Made by a program: the position numbers and the translations under genes
Notes under the pieces: generated by a model
The model's database searches: none
What the model saw: the letters and a program-made list of their open reading frames with translations, nothing else
Told to the model about the DNA's origin: nothing
Shown: positions 27,612-36,096 of the stretch, one piece after another
Position numbering within the stretch: the first letter of the stretch is position 1
Layout: each line of letters opens with the position of its first letter
NCBI GenBank assembly: GCA_965221935.1
Contig: CBDCSZ010000010.1
Span: 40,740-104,739 of the forward strand
Length of the DNA: 64,000 nucleotides
Source: JAPOXR01 sp965221935
GTDB lineage: Bacteria > Pseudomonadota > Alphaproteobacteria > Rhodobacterales > Rhodobacteraceae
Direction: 5' to 3'

Positions 27612-28559
27612 TCAGCCGGCGGCGGCCCCGGTCCGGTCCTCCCACATGCGCCGGTCGCGCAGCAGGGCGTTCGCGGTCACGATCAGCTTCCGCATGACCG
27701 CGGTCACGGCGACTTTGTGGGGCTTTCCCCTTTCCTTCAGCCGGCCGTGGAACTCCGCCATCTCGGGATTGAACAGGGTTGCCGACATCGCGGCCATGTA
27801 GAGGACGTCCCTCGGCCTCCTCCGTCCGCCGCTGACATGGCGCCCGCCCTTGCGGCTTCCGCTGTCGCGGGCGAAGGGGGCCACGCCGATCAGCGAGGCG
27901 GCCTGGCGGTTGCCGATCGCGCCGAGCTCGCCCATCCACGCGATCAGGGCCGCCGCCGTGACGGGGCCGATGCCCGGAACCGAGGTCAGGATCCCGTAGC
28001 TCTCCGCATGCTCTTCCGCGCCGGTGATCAGCTCCCTGATCCGCCGGTCATACTCGCGGACGCCGGCGTCAAGCTCCGAGAGGATTTTCGGGACCGGCCC
28101 GTCCGGCTCGGGATCGCCGACCTCGTCAAAGGCCAGCTTCAGGTCGGCGCGCTGGTCCACGAGTTTCTCCCGGAGCACGAGCATGTCGCGGAGCCGGTCG
28201 ACCGTCACGCCGGCCGGAGACGCGGCCGCCAGGTCCGGAAACGCGGCCCCGAAGGCGGCCAGCGCCCTGGCGTCGGCCCTGTCGGTCTTCGCCAGCCCGC
28301 CGCCGGCCCTGGCGAAGTCCCGGGACTGGCGGGGGTTGACCACGCAGACCGTGAAGCCGCGGCCATGCAGGGACTGCTGAAGGGCGCGGTGCATCCGGCC
28401 GGTGGCCTCCATGACGACCCGCTCCGCCCCGCCGTCCCTGAGGATGCGGGCGACCTTGCGGAAGCCGTCCGTGTCGTTGGCGGCGGAGTCGTCCCTGCCG
28501 TTGAGATGGATGTTCAGTGTCTTCTTGCTGACGTCGATTCCGGCGGCTACGATGGCCAT
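27612..28559 (-). CDS. IS110-family DEDD transposase/recombinase, intact
   Basis: 315 residues. The N-terminal RuvC-like DEDD domain is clear: GIDVSKKTLNIHLNG (D), VVMEATGRMHRAL (E) and KTDRADARALAAFG (D-x-x-D). The C-terminal Tnp domain has GILTSVPGIGPVTAAALIAW and GVAPFARDSGSRKGGRHVSG, with the catalytic serine region. These enzymes recombine a circular donor into a target chosen by a bridge RNA encoded in the element. No frameshift or truncation is seen, so it is probably active. Confidence 0.93.
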   Translation of the reverse strand: MAIVAAGIDVSKKTLNIHLNGRDDSAANDTDGFRKVARILRDGGAERVVMEATGRMHRALQQSLHGRGFTVCVVNPRQSRDFARAGGGLAKTDRADARALAAFGAAFPDLAAASPAGVTVDRLRDMLVLREKLVDQRADLKLAFDEVGDPEPDGPVPKILSELDAGVREYDRRIRELITGAEEHAESYGILTSVPGIGPVTAAALIAWMGELGAIGNRQAASLIGVAPFARDSGSRKGGRHVSGGRRRPRDVLYMAAMSATLFNPEMAEFHGRLKERGKPHKVAVTAVMRKLIVTANALLRDRRMWEDRTGAAAG

Positions 28560-28579
28560 GGTCTCCCGCTCCTATTCTC

Positions 28580-28760
28580 GCGATGATTCGGTTCTTGAAC
28601 CCCAGCATCCATCCAGGACCCGGGAGGCTGAAGGGAGGGCGGGCCGACCACGCTCCATCACGGATCCGGTGATCCAAGAGCTTACCGGTCCGACCCGTCC
28701 TGCGGGGCCTGGCCCCGCGCCGCCGCCGCCAGGACCTGGCGGCGGCGGTCCCGACACAGG
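28580..28760 (-). ncRNA. Putative bridge RNA of IS110 copy B
   Basis: Read on the minus strand, after a strong GCC-repeat stem the target loop contains AAGCTCT (plus-strand coordinates 28677-28683), identical to the last seven bases of the left flank (28871-28877). It also contains GATGGAG (28653-28659), the reverse complement of the first seven bases of the right flank (27409-27415). A donor loop has ATGGATGCT (28604-28612), identical to the element's right end plus core (27414-27422). All three guides therefore agree with the insertion that actually exists. The boundaries are approximate. Confidence 0.8.
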
Positions 28761-29229
28761 AATGAACCGGGGAGGCGCACAAAGGCAAGGGACGAGTTTT
28801 CCACAGGAATCCGCCCCGCAACTTATCCACAGCCACCTTCCCTGTTCACTTCTGATTCTCTGAACATACGAGAGCTTCAGACGCGGCAGGGACTTCGCCG
28901 CCTGGACGGGGCTGACCCCGCGTCAGCATTCGACCGCCGGCCGGCAGAGGCTCGGGCGGATCACGAAGATGGGGCAGCGCGACATCAGGAGCCTGCCGGT
29001 TCAAGGGGCGGTCGCCGTGCTGCGGCACAGGAGGGGCCGTGAGATCGCGGATCCCTGGCTGCGGAGGATGGTCGGGGAGAAGCCGTTCAAGGTGGCCGCG
29101 GTGGCCCTGGCGAACAGGATGGCCCGGATCATCTGGGCGCTTTCGGTGCGGAGCGACACTTACCGGGCTGGCGCGGCGTCTTGACGGCCGCCTGGAGAGA
29201 AAGAGGAAACTGAGGAAGGAGAGAATTCG

Positions 29230-29450
29230 GGACGGCCGCCGCGCCCTCCGGGGCGTGATCCGGCGGCCCCCGGACTGTGCGCCGGGAGCGAAGGACAGCG
29301 CAGGGGCAAGAGTCGGAAAGACGGGGCCGGAAGAACCAGGAACAGCCGCAGGGCTCCGAGCCCGCGAAAGCGATTTGGATCCGGTCCGCGAACACCATGC
29401 GGGCCCGCGGCCGCAAGAGCCGCATCTGAGAGGCCGGACATACGACAGCG
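29230..29450 (+). ncRNA. Putative guide (seek) RNA of the IS1111-group element
   Basis: This is the region between the transposase stop and the right inverted repeat, where IS1111-group elements encode their guide RNA. GAACAGCCG at 29340-29348 is the exact reverse complement of the right flank (29513-29521). GAAAGCGAT at 29366-29374 is identical to the left flank plus the element's first two bases (26613-26621). Two 9-nt matches to the element's own insertion site, 17 bases apart and separated by a GC-rich stretch, are most unlikely by chance. Confidence 0.72.
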
Positions 29451-29512
29451 CCCGACTGCAGGCTTCCTGCATTGCCGAGATTCCCGGTTGCGCTCAGGGG
29501 GGCGTCCACATA

Positions 29513-30108
29513 CGGCTGTTCGACACCGCAAGGTGCAGCCGGCGGCCGCGGTCAGCCTCGCTCCAGCCGATCCATTCGTCCCGCGCCGGCAGCTCCCGCG
29601 CCGCCGCCTCGAACAGCAGAACGGCTAGGGGCCGCCCGCTCCGGTCGCGGACGAACCAGCGGATGTGCGGGCCGAAGGGCCGGGGACAGCCGAGACAGTG
29701 GTATCTGTCGACGAGCGCTTTCCACAGGGCGGTGTCCTCCGGCGACGCCGCCTCCTCCAGGGCCAAAGGCTCCAGGGCCGCGAGACCGCAGGCGATCTCC
29801 GGCCGCGGGTCGGACGCCCGCACATGGACGACCGGCCTGCGCGGCGGCTTCGCGGCCGTGCCGCGCGGCGCCGGCAGGGTCAGGATTCCGCACTCCTCAA
29901 GGCGCTCGAGAACACGCAGGTACGCCGAAACGCGGTATTCCCCTTTCGGCGTGGTCCAGCTCAGGTGCTCGCAGATGGTCTTCGACAGCTCGTTGCGGCT
30001 GTCGTTCGGGAGCATCGCGACGGTCTCCGCGATATCGGCGATCTGCCGCCGTGTGAAGCGCCGGCCGAAAAAGGCGGTGGACTTGAGGGCCTCGATTCGC
30101 GGGTCCAT
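29513..30108 (-). pseudogene. DruA-IS4 transposase, N-terminal part (DruA/DUF4338 domain)
   Basis: Starts MDPRIEALKSTAFFGRRFTR and matches the DUF4338 (DruA) family throughout: RRQIADIAETVAMLPNDSR, SKTICEHLSWTTPKGEYRV, LWKALVDRYHCLGCPRPFGP, ARDEWIGWSEADRGRRLHLA. The domain is cut at about residue 198 after VSNSR by the IS1111-group element. The missing continuation (FLVLPRVRV...) lies at 26619 and below. It is not a stand-alone Druantia defence gene: the reconstructed protein is an IS transposase of about 765 residues. Confidence 0.82.
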
Positions 30109-30282
30109 GGCTGCGCTCCCGGCGGGACAGTCTGATTCGCGCCTAACATGCAGCGGCGGTGTGGCCGTGTCAACCCCGGAAGCCGGAAAAAAGGAGCGGA
30201 CGGAAAAAGAGCGTGGAATCAGATGACTGCCGCCGCGGACAGAACGGCGTCAAAATCATGCCGGCCTAATGAAATGCCATTG

Positions 30283-30526
30283 CGCCGCCGGGACGGCGGG
30301 TCCGCCCGGCCGCCGCCGATTCCGCCGCCGCCGCGCCATGGTCCAGCTCGCTCAGGCCGGCGCGGACCGTGTTGCGGGACATCCCCGTCGCCTCGACGAC
30401 CCGGGCAATGCCGCCGCGGCCGAGGGCGCGGGCTTCAGCGGCCGCCCACAGGCGCCGCGAGCGCTCGTCCAGAACCGCTTCCAGCGCCACATACTTGAAT
30501 CGAATCGTGTCCGCCACACCATCCAT
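30283..30526 (-). pseudogene. ISAzo13-family transposase, N-terminal remnant
   Basis: The minus-strand frame reads TIRFKYVALEAVLDERSRRL and WAAAEARALGRGGIARVVEA, then TGMSRNTVRAGLSELD, the typical ISAzo13 start with its helix-turn-helix. It ends at 30283, where the DruA-IS4 element begins. Only about 80 residues survive, so it is inactive. Confidence 0.82.
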
Positions 30527-30561
30527 GGTATACGCATGGCACGACAGCGCAAAATAGTCAA

Positions 30562-30933
30562 GTTATTTTGGCGAGTATCCTTACCCCTGCGAGGATCACG
30601 GTTGAAGGTATAAAAAAGAGCCGCGACTTCATGAACCAATATGTATTCTCGAAGTATATCAGAAAAGAGCATTTTCCGGGCGATGAGGTGCGTAGTCAGG
30701 CGGAATTCGAAGACTATGCTCGCCGGTACGGTCGAACTGCGTACCACCCGGTTGGCACCTGCAAGATGGGGTCCGATAAACTGGCCGTCGTTGATCCTGA
30801 ATTAAGGGTTCGTGGAGTCGATGGGCTGCGCGTATGCGATTCCTCGATCATGCCAAGCATCGTCAGCTCCAATACCAACGCGCCCACAATCATGATCGCG
30901 GAAAAAGCCGCTGACCTAAAGCCGCTGACCTAA
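30562..30933 (+). pseudogene. GMC oxidoreductase, C-terminal remnant
   Basis: About 120 residues carry the GMC C-terminal signature: YGRTAYHPVGTCKMG with the FAD-proximal histidine, then VDPELRVRGVDGLRVCDSSI and MPSIVSSNTNAPTIMIAEKA. The rest of the enzyme (about 400 residues and the FAD-binding N-terminus) is missing. The end is altered by a tandem copy of GCCGCTGACCTAAA (30905-30918 and 30919-30932). A non-functional relic of a choline- or alcohol-dehydrogenase-like gene. Confidence 0.8.
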
Positions 30934-31237
30934 ACGCTCATGGCAGGCTTCGACCTTCCACCCCGATCGGCATGAAATTCTGGTGACACGGCCCGTGCTG
31001 TTGCTGCATGATGCGGTAGGGAGGCAGCACAATGGCCGTATTTTCAATGGTGAGCCCTAGGCTTCGCGAACCTAAACTGGTCCGAGACCGGACGGTACCG
31101 AGCCCCGAAATGTTTCCAGCCCTTCGGGGTTGTGAACGCGCATCAAAATGCACCCCTGCCCCTCGCGGCATGTGGCTATCCAAACCCGTCCGGTCCCGCT
31201 GCTTCCGCATCACCAACAGTCTTGATATCGGAGGATC
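30934..31237 (+). other. Non-coding left end of the third IS110-family element
   Basis: About 300 bases without a gene before the transposase at 31238. By analogy with IS110-group elements it should hold the element's bridge RNA. ACCTAAAC occurs both at the GMC/IS junction (30925-30932 region) and in this stretch near 31070, but one 8-base match is not strong evidence. Confidence 0.45.
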
Positions 31238-32512
31238 ATGAGCATGGACGATACGATGCACGTTGTCCATCCCCGCGCGGCGGGGCTGGATGTTCACAAG
31301 ATGGCGGTCACCGCCACCGTTCGCCTGGCACGGCCCGGCACCACGGCGGTGTACGACACCCGGGAGTTCTCGGCCCTGCCTTCGGGACTTGCGGCCATGA
31401 CCGAGTGGCTCGTGGAGATGGAGGTTGAGGCTGCGTTGATGGAAGGGACCGGCATCTACTGGGAGGCTCCGTTCGACGCGCTGGCCGATGCCGGCATCAA
31501 GGCGACGCTGGTGCACGCCCGGCAGGTCAAGCAGATCAAGGGCAGAAAGACCGATGTCGGCGACAGCGTCTGGCTGGCACGGCTTTGCCAGTTCGGCCTC
31601 GCCAGTCCGAGCCTTGTGCCGGACAGGCACTTCCGGGACCTGCGGGGCCAGTGCCGGTACCGGCGCACCCTGGTCCAGCGACGCAGCCAGATACGAACCC
31701 GGGTGCAGAAGATCATCGACCGGGCCGGGGTCCGCATCGGCGGCATCCTCACCGACATCTTCGGCACCAACGGTCGGCGCATCCTCGACGGTCTCTGCAG
31801 GGGTGACGACCGCCAGGTGATCCTTGACAGCCTGTCCAGGCATGTGCGCGGCAAGATGGAGCAACTCGGCGACGCCCTGACGTTGACGCTGAGCGACAGC
31901 AACCGTCTGCTTCTCGTCGACCTGATGATGGAGGAGTTCGACAGCCTGGTCGCGCGCGAGCAGCGGCTGAGCGGAAGGATCCGCGACGGTCTCGCCCCCT
32001 GGAATGATCGGATCCGGTTGCTGACAACGATCCCGGGGATCGACGAGGTCTCGGCCTGCGCCATCTTCGCCGAGATCGGGCCCGACCTCGACGCCTTCCC
32101 CTCCGCCGACCATCTCGCGGCATGGGCCGGTCTGTGTCCCGGAAACAACGAGAGTGGCGGCAAGCGCCGCTCCGGGCGTGCGGTCAGGGGAAACAAGTAC
32201 CTGCGGGCAACCCTTGCCGAATGTGCTCAGGGCGCCGCCCGCACCAAGGGATGCCAATTCCAGGGCTAACACAAGTCGCTCATGGTCCGGAGGGGGTACA
32301 AGCGGGCCGTGATCGCGACCGCGCACAAGATGCTCCGGGTCATCCATTCCCTGCTCAGGTCCGGCAAGCCGTATCACGACCCCGTGGTCAACCATGAGGA
32401 GCTGATGGTCAAAAAGAACGCACCGCGCTGGATCCGGATGCTCAGTGAATACGGGCAATTGCCATCACCGATCGAGATCACGATCGCACCCGGGCCGAAT
32501 ACCGTGCACTGA
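31238..32512 (+). pseudogene. IS110-family transposase (third type) with an internal stop codon
   Basis: Frame from ATG 31238. The RuvC-like N-terminus reads HPRAAGLDVHKMAVTATVRL, then EGTGIYWEAPFDAL and KGRKTDVGDSVWLARL. The C-terminal domain has LLTTIPGIDEVSACAIFAEI and SGGKRRSGRAVRGNKYLRA. A TAA at 32267-32269 interrupts ARTKGCQFQG|HKSLMVRRGYKRA. The same frame then continues to 32512 with family sequence (HKMLRVIHSLLRSGKPY, VNHEELMVKKNAPRWI). The stop probably replaces a tyrosine codon, leaving a 343-residue product that may lack activity. Confidence 0.88.
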
Positions 32513-32797
32513 CCGACTGACTGTGCCTTTCCGTCAGGGGGCCGCGCACAGCGGATCCGATGCCGGGCCATAATCGGGGCTGCCCGAACCGTCGATCCAT
32601 CGCCGCGGACGCCTGACATGATCTTTTCGCAGCTCGATTCTGCGAACCGAATCGCTTACCTCAAACTGCCAGATCCGGGTGAGAAATTTCACATGAAGTT
32701 GTTTTTCAGACCGAGTTGAAAAATTTCACCGCCGGACACGGACAGCCGGCGGAAAACCGCACAAACCGCCGCCTTTCTTGTTGTACGATGTCTTGAT

Positions 32798-33022
32798 GTG
32801 TGCATAATGCGGCACGATGACACGGCTGGCCGGAGATATCGCCTGATGCGCCGGTTCTGCGTGTCGGCGCCGCACCGCAGAACCGGAGCCAATTCCCGCA
32901 TCCCCGTGGCCGACATCGGCATGGCCGCCTTCGCCGTCTTTCTGCTGCAGTCCCCCTCCTTTCTTGAAGCCCAGGCCACGCTCAGATCCCGCCATGGCCG
33001 GTCCAATTTCAGTGCCGGGTGA
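32798..33022 (+). pseudogene. ISNCY-type transposase, N-terminal remnant
   Basis: HRRTGANSRIPVADIGMAAF and AVFLLQSPSFLEAQATLRSR closely follow the N-terminus of the intact ISNCY-type transposase at 38151 (DRRTGANARLEMADIGMAAF...). The sequence just upstream also resembles that element's leader (GTGCATAATGCGGC). The rest of the gene is missing. The surrounding 32513-32797 and 33023-33304 contain no other gene that I recognise. Confidence 0.75.
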
Positions 33023-33304
33023 AAACTCCTCAATGTGTAGCGGCATCGAGACGGGAGATCCCGTGAACAATGGCGGCTTTACGTGCTTAATGTACGCTCC
33101 TGCCCCCGGAATCGACCCGCGAATGTGCGAATTTGACTGCAATCATGGTCTCGATTGATCCGAGCCCAAATCTGCGATGATTTCAAGCACAGGCGCGGAT
33201 AGTCTCAAGCTGTTACAAATGGCCAAGCCCAGACGCGTTATTTTATCTTGCTTTTTATTTGACATTAGTCATTATGTATAACATCATCTATTAAGGAGCC
33301 CAGA

Positions 33305-33808
33305 GTGAGGATCACCGCCGCCCAATGCCGCGCCGCCCGTAGCCTTTTGGATTGGACGCAAGAACATCTTGCTACCAACGCGAATGTCTCCCGCGCCACA
33401 ATTGTCGAGTTTGAATCCAGTACTCGACTGCCCATCAAGAACAATCTGAAAGCCATAGCCGACTGCATGTTTTCCGCTGGAGTGGAGTTCCTCTCCGAAG
33501 AAGCCACTGCAGGCGTGGGCGTTCGCTTCCGTGAACAAAAGCTCGAATACAGCAAAAACGTGAACATTGATCGCTACAACAAATCAGCGACCGTGCGGAT
33601 GCGTTACGCTGGAAAAGACTTCAAGTGCATGATCGACCTCAACGCAATTGATGATTACCATCGTACCAACTTCTCAACCGATGCCGAATTCAGGCAAGCA
33701 ATCAGCAATATCTTTCCCATAGTGCTCGCTGCGGTCGAACGTTCTGCTCCCACATCCGTCAGAGACGGTGAACTGCGCGTCACCTGCGGCATGCTGAAAA
33801 TGGACTGA
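33305..33808 (+). CDS. XRE-type helix-turn-helix protein with a C-terminal DUF1488-like region
   Basis: 167 residues from GTG 33305, with AAGGAG at 8 bases. Residues 1-65 form a lambda-repressor-like HTH: CRAARSLLDWTQEHLATNAN and VSRATIVEFESSTRLP. Residues about 95-150 (VRMRYAGKDFKCMIDLNAID, then EFRQAISNIFPIVLAAVERS) resemble DUF1488. The upstream region is unusually AT-rich and contains TTGACA at about 33261. It and the next gene are less GC-rich than their surroundings, suggesting a separate acquisition. The target is unknown. It could regulate itself or the Uma2 gene 60 bases downstream. Confidence 0.75.
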   Translation: MRITAAQCRAARSLLDWTQEHLATNANVSRATIVEFESSTRLPIKNNLKAIADCMFSAGVEFLSEEATAGVGVRFREQKLEYSKNVNIDRYNKSATVRMRYAGKDFKCMIDLNAIDDYHRTNFSTDAEFRQAISNIFPIVLAAVERSAPTSVRDGELRVTCGMLKMD

Positions 33809-33867
33809 CGTTCGATCATGAAATCGAGCGGATTGAAATTTAGGGAGCAAGTGAAGGAACAGGGACC

Positions 33868-34488
33868 ATGACGGCACAGGCCAGACGCACGAAGACACCC
33901 CGGGCCACCTATCAGGACGTTCTGGACGCTTCGCCCCACATGGTGGCTGAAGTGGTTGCCGGCACGCTGCACACGCAGCCAAGACCGGCCAAACGGCATG
34001 CCTGGGCAAGCTCGGGATTGGGGATGAAGATCGGTTCGCCATTCAACTATGGCGACGGCGGCCCCGGCGGCTGGGTGATCCTTTTCGAACCGGAGTTGCA
34101 CCTGGGTGAGGACATCGTTGTTCCAGACATCGCTGGCTGGCGGCGCGAAACCATGGCCGAGGACATGGATGGGGCTTTTTTCACGCAGGCACCGGATTGG
34201 GTCTGCGAGGTGCTCTCACCATCGACCAGACAGTTTGACCAGGGTGAGAAGCGAGCTGTCTATGCCCGAGAGAAGGTTTCCTATCTCTGGTTCGTGGACC
34301 CCGACGTGAAAACGCTAGAGGCATTCGAACTTCGCGGTGAACTGTGGTTATTGCTTGCAACGCTTGTCGGTGATGCTCCGGTATCGCTGCAACCCTTTGA
34401 TGCTATCTCCTTCCCTCTCAATGCCCTTTGGCCGGAGGTCGTGGCGGCCAGTGTCGGGGATGGCGAGGATAGCCCTAACCCATCATAG
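33868..34488 (+). CDS. Uma2-family (DUF820) putative endonuclease
   Basis: 206 residues. The restriction-endonuclease-like fold is indicated by ELHLGEDIVVPDIAGWRR (catalytic D), PDWVCEVLSPSTRQFDQGEK (E-x-x-S-x-S-T motif) and KRAVYAREKVSYLWFVDPDV. Family members are common near mobile DNA, and their biological role is not settled. A group II intron begins 4 bases after the stop. Confidence 0.85.
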   Translation: MTAQARRTKTPRATYQDVLDASPHMVAEVVAGTLHTQPRPAKRHAWASSGLGMKIGSPFNYGDGGPGGWVILFEPELHLGEDIVVPDIAGWRRETMAEDMDGAFFTQAPDWVCEVLSPSTRQFDQGEKRAVYAREKVSYLWFVDPDVKTLEAFELRGELWLLLATLVGDAPVSLQPFDAISFPLNALWPEVVAASVGDGEDSPNPS

Positions 34489-34491
34489 GTA

Positions 34492-35261
<770 letters not shown>

Positions 35262-35388
35262 CCAGCAATTCCCGGTAAATTTTTTCTTTCATTATCAGCG
35301 GGTTGCACAACAGTCAAATTTTTTTTCGTAGACTTTCAGCGGGGTGCCGCGCATTCTGCGGCGAAACAGGCAAAAGCCGAGCAGTGAA

Positions 35389-36004
35389 ATGTCCCGAAAC
35401 TCCTTTCGCCGGCATCTGTCGATGCCTGGCATGCTCCGCGCCGTGCGCGCGTGCTTCGGCCGCGTTCCAAACCCGGTCCGCACCCGCGGCATCAGCCTTC
35501 CCGACTGCCTGATGTCAGGTCTGGCGGTGTTCTCGTTCAAGATGCCGTCGCTGCTCCAGTTCGACAGGCAGGTGCGTGGCGGCGGGGATCCTGTGCTGGC
35601 GCGGACCCTGCGCACGCTGTTCGGCGTAGCGCGGGCTCCGTCGGACACCTGGATGCGGGAGCGGCCCGGCGGGGTCGACCCGCGCCGCTGCTTCGTAAAC
35701 GATGGAGTGGACGCCCCCCGATCTGCGGCGTCATGATGCGCCAGGGGCGCTGGAGAATCGAGAACAACACTATTAAAAGCGCTGAAGGACGGCTACCACC
35801 TCGAACACAGCTGCGGGCACGGCAATTCGACGCTGTCCAACCTGCTGGCTGCCTCCAACCTGACCGCATTCCTGTTCCAGAGCGCCGCACGCCACAGGCT
35901 GCTCAATGACATCAGAGTTTTCACAAGCTGCGCCGTCCACGAAACCCGGGGGCGCCGTGCGGACGACCGTCATCACCGGCGAACTGCCCGAAAAGCCTCC
36001 GTGA
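35389..36004 (+). pseudogene. ISNCY-type transposase remnant with a central deletion and an IS1111 end scar
   Basis: The N-terminal 104 or so residues (SRNSFRRHLSMPGMLRAVRA, SLPDCLMSGLAVFSFKMPSL, APSDTWMRER) match this transposase family. At 35702 the gene switches abruptly to a 41-bp block identical in type to the left tip of the IS1111-group element. After it only the C-terminal end resumes at about 35743 (RWRIENNT, then in a shifted frame LKDGYHLEHSCGHGNSTLSN) and runs to the stop at 36004. The central DDE region is gone. Inactive. Confidence 0.8.
35702..35742 (+). repeat. Orphan left tip of an IS1111-group element
   Basis: ATGGAGTGGACGCCCCCCGA at 35702 onward, then TCTGCGGCGTCATGATGCGCCA, follows 26620-26656 with only a few differences and contains the subterminal repeat GTGGACGCCCCC. 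It is preceded by CG, the same dinucleotide that is duplicated at the intact insertion. No transposase follows, so this is a deletion scar. Confidence 0.75.
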
Positions 36005-36096
36005 CCAAAGCCGGCGAATTCAGCCGTTCCCAAAGTCAGCCGTTCCCAAAAGGAAGTCAGCCCATGAACCAATTCTGAGAATTGCTTTGCCAGATT

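Larger units (their letters stand above)
27416..28870 (-). mobile_element. IS110 element, copy B, intact
   Basis: 1455 bp inserted at an AG (CT on the minus strand) dinucleotide that is present on both sides (27414-27415 and 28871-28872), matching the 2-bp CT core used by IS110-group recombinases such as IS621. It carries an intact transposase on the minus strand and a 310-bp non-coding left end with the putative bridge RNA. Two DnaA-box-like motifs (TTTTCCACA at 28797 and TTATCCACA at 28823) lie in that left end and are also present in copy A. Confidence 0.9.
26708..29184 (+). pseudogene. IS1111-group transposase, interrupted by IS110 copy B
   Basis: The N-terminal part, 26708-27415, starts MEKVSIVGVDISKRVFQLHG, has VVMEACGGAHHWGR and KSDANDAAAIVEAA, and reaches LMTIPGIGPVCAMAAQAFAP. 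The C-terminal part resumes at 28873 with SFRRGRDFAAWTGLTPRQHS, then GRQRLGRITKMGQRDIRSL, and stops at 29182-29184. The two parts join in frame when copy B is removed (ATG-GAG-AGC-TTC). The gene was intact before the nested insertion. The catalytic serine region sits in the second part, so no active protein can be made now. Confidence 0.9.
26620..29512 (+). mobile_element. IS1111-group (IS110 family) element inserted in the DruA-IS4 transposase gene
   Basis: Subterminal inverted repeats GTGGACGCCCCC at 26625-26636 and GGGGGCGTCCAC at 29498-29509 sit a few bases inside the tips (ATGGG and ATA), which is characteristic of the IS1111 group. Removing 26620-29512 plus one CG restores the DruA reading frame (Asn-Ser-Arg-Phe-Leu). 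It is itself interrupted by IS110 copy B. Without that insertion it is about 1.43 kb. Confidence 0.85.
24895..30282 (-). mobile_element. IS4-family element with DruA-domain transposase, host of nested insertions
   Basis: The ends are inverted: CAATGGCATTTCCTTA at 24895-24910 and its counterpart TAATGAAATGCCATTG ending at 30282 (one mismatch in 16). The left flank is IS110 copy A and the right flank is an ISAzo13 remnant, each interrupted exactly at these coordinates. Without the nested IS1111-group element (26620-29512) the element would be about 2.5 kb, with one long minus-strand gene. The outer flanks show no evident target duplication. Confidence 0.75.

Noticed and set aside
29513..30108. 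A Druantia defence gene (druA)
   Set aside because: The DruA-like sequence ends exactly at an IS1111 insertion, and its continuation at 26619 runs into an IS4 transposase within the same inverted-repeat-bounded element. No other Druantia genes are present.
30925..31080. A bridge-RNA guide match for the third IS110-type element (ACCTAAAC at the junction and in the left end)
   Set aside because: A single 8-base match in about 300 bases, with the element's tips and right flank unresolved, is within chance expectation. The two better-supported cases have two or three independent matches each.
33255..33290. A precise -35/-10 pair for the XRE gene (TTGACA with TATAAC)
   Set aside because: The spacing is only about 12 bases, too short for a standard sigma-70 promoter. 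The region is AT-rich and probably regulatory, but the boxes cannot be fixed.
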